The notes below the pieces were generated by a model. That model ran no database searches. It was not told the DNA's origin and saw only the letters and a list, made by a program, of their open reading frames with translations. DNA of 5,782 nt. It comes from Deltaproteobacteria bacterium (GTDB taxonomy: Bacteria > Desulfobacterota > Desulfobacteria > Desulfobacterales > JAFDFH01). Shown in pieces: positions 5,775 through 5,782 of this stretch (positions are counted from its first letter, which is position 1; each line of letters starts with the position of its first letter). Position numbers and translations under genes: made by a program. Where the stretch lies: assembly GCA_019309945.1 (NCBI GenBank), contig JAFDFH010000177.1, forward strand, positions 1-5,782. Reading direction: 5' to 3'.

Positions 5775-5782
5775 AACAGCTT

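Overview
The window carries four genes, all on the minus strand. In transcription order (right to left) they are: a complete pyruvate phosphate dikinase gene (ppdK, 5602-2819); a PAS-domain sigma-54-dependent activator (2661-1276); a compact NifX/NafY-like cluster-binding protein (1087-734); and a second NifX/NifB-C-terminal-like protein with a glycine-rich tail (577-98). No RNA gene, CRISPR array, transposase or coding gene on the plus strand is supported.

The content suggests an anaerobic bacterium, most likely of the Desulfobacterota (sulfate-reducer-like). The reasons are the pairing of small NifX-type proteins with a PAS/AAA+/Fis regulator, the protein style, and a heptameric GGCTGAA intergenic repeat. 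This placement is inference, since no phylogenetic marker is present.

The most informative part is 1088-1279, between the activator gene and the first NifX-like gene. It holds an exact -24/-12 sigma-54 promoter (TGGCAC-N5-TTGCA on the minus strand). The predicted transcription start falls 15 nt before an ATG that has a strong Shine-Dalgarno sequence. About 135-177 bp upstream of that start lie three related half-sites of CGACTSTAT in alternating orientation, which look like enhancer sites for a Fis-type activator. Two more dyads lie between promoter and enhancer. The regulator gene, its candidate binding sites and its candidate target promoter are therefore adjacent, forming a self-contained sigma-54 circuit that controls small metal-cluster-binding proteins. 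The layout resembles the sigma-54-controlled orange-protein (orp) operons of Desulfovibrio, although the MinD-type ATPases of those operons are not visible here and would have to lie beyond position 1.

ppdK appears to be a separate metabolic unit (pyruvate/PEP interconversion). It has its own Shine-Dalgarno sequence and a terminator-like hairpin 10 bp after its stop. Upstream of it, 5653-5774 is a roughly 120-bp element bounded by 17-bp near-perfect inverted repeats made of GGCTGAA heptamers. It may be a small palindromic or MITE-like repeat.
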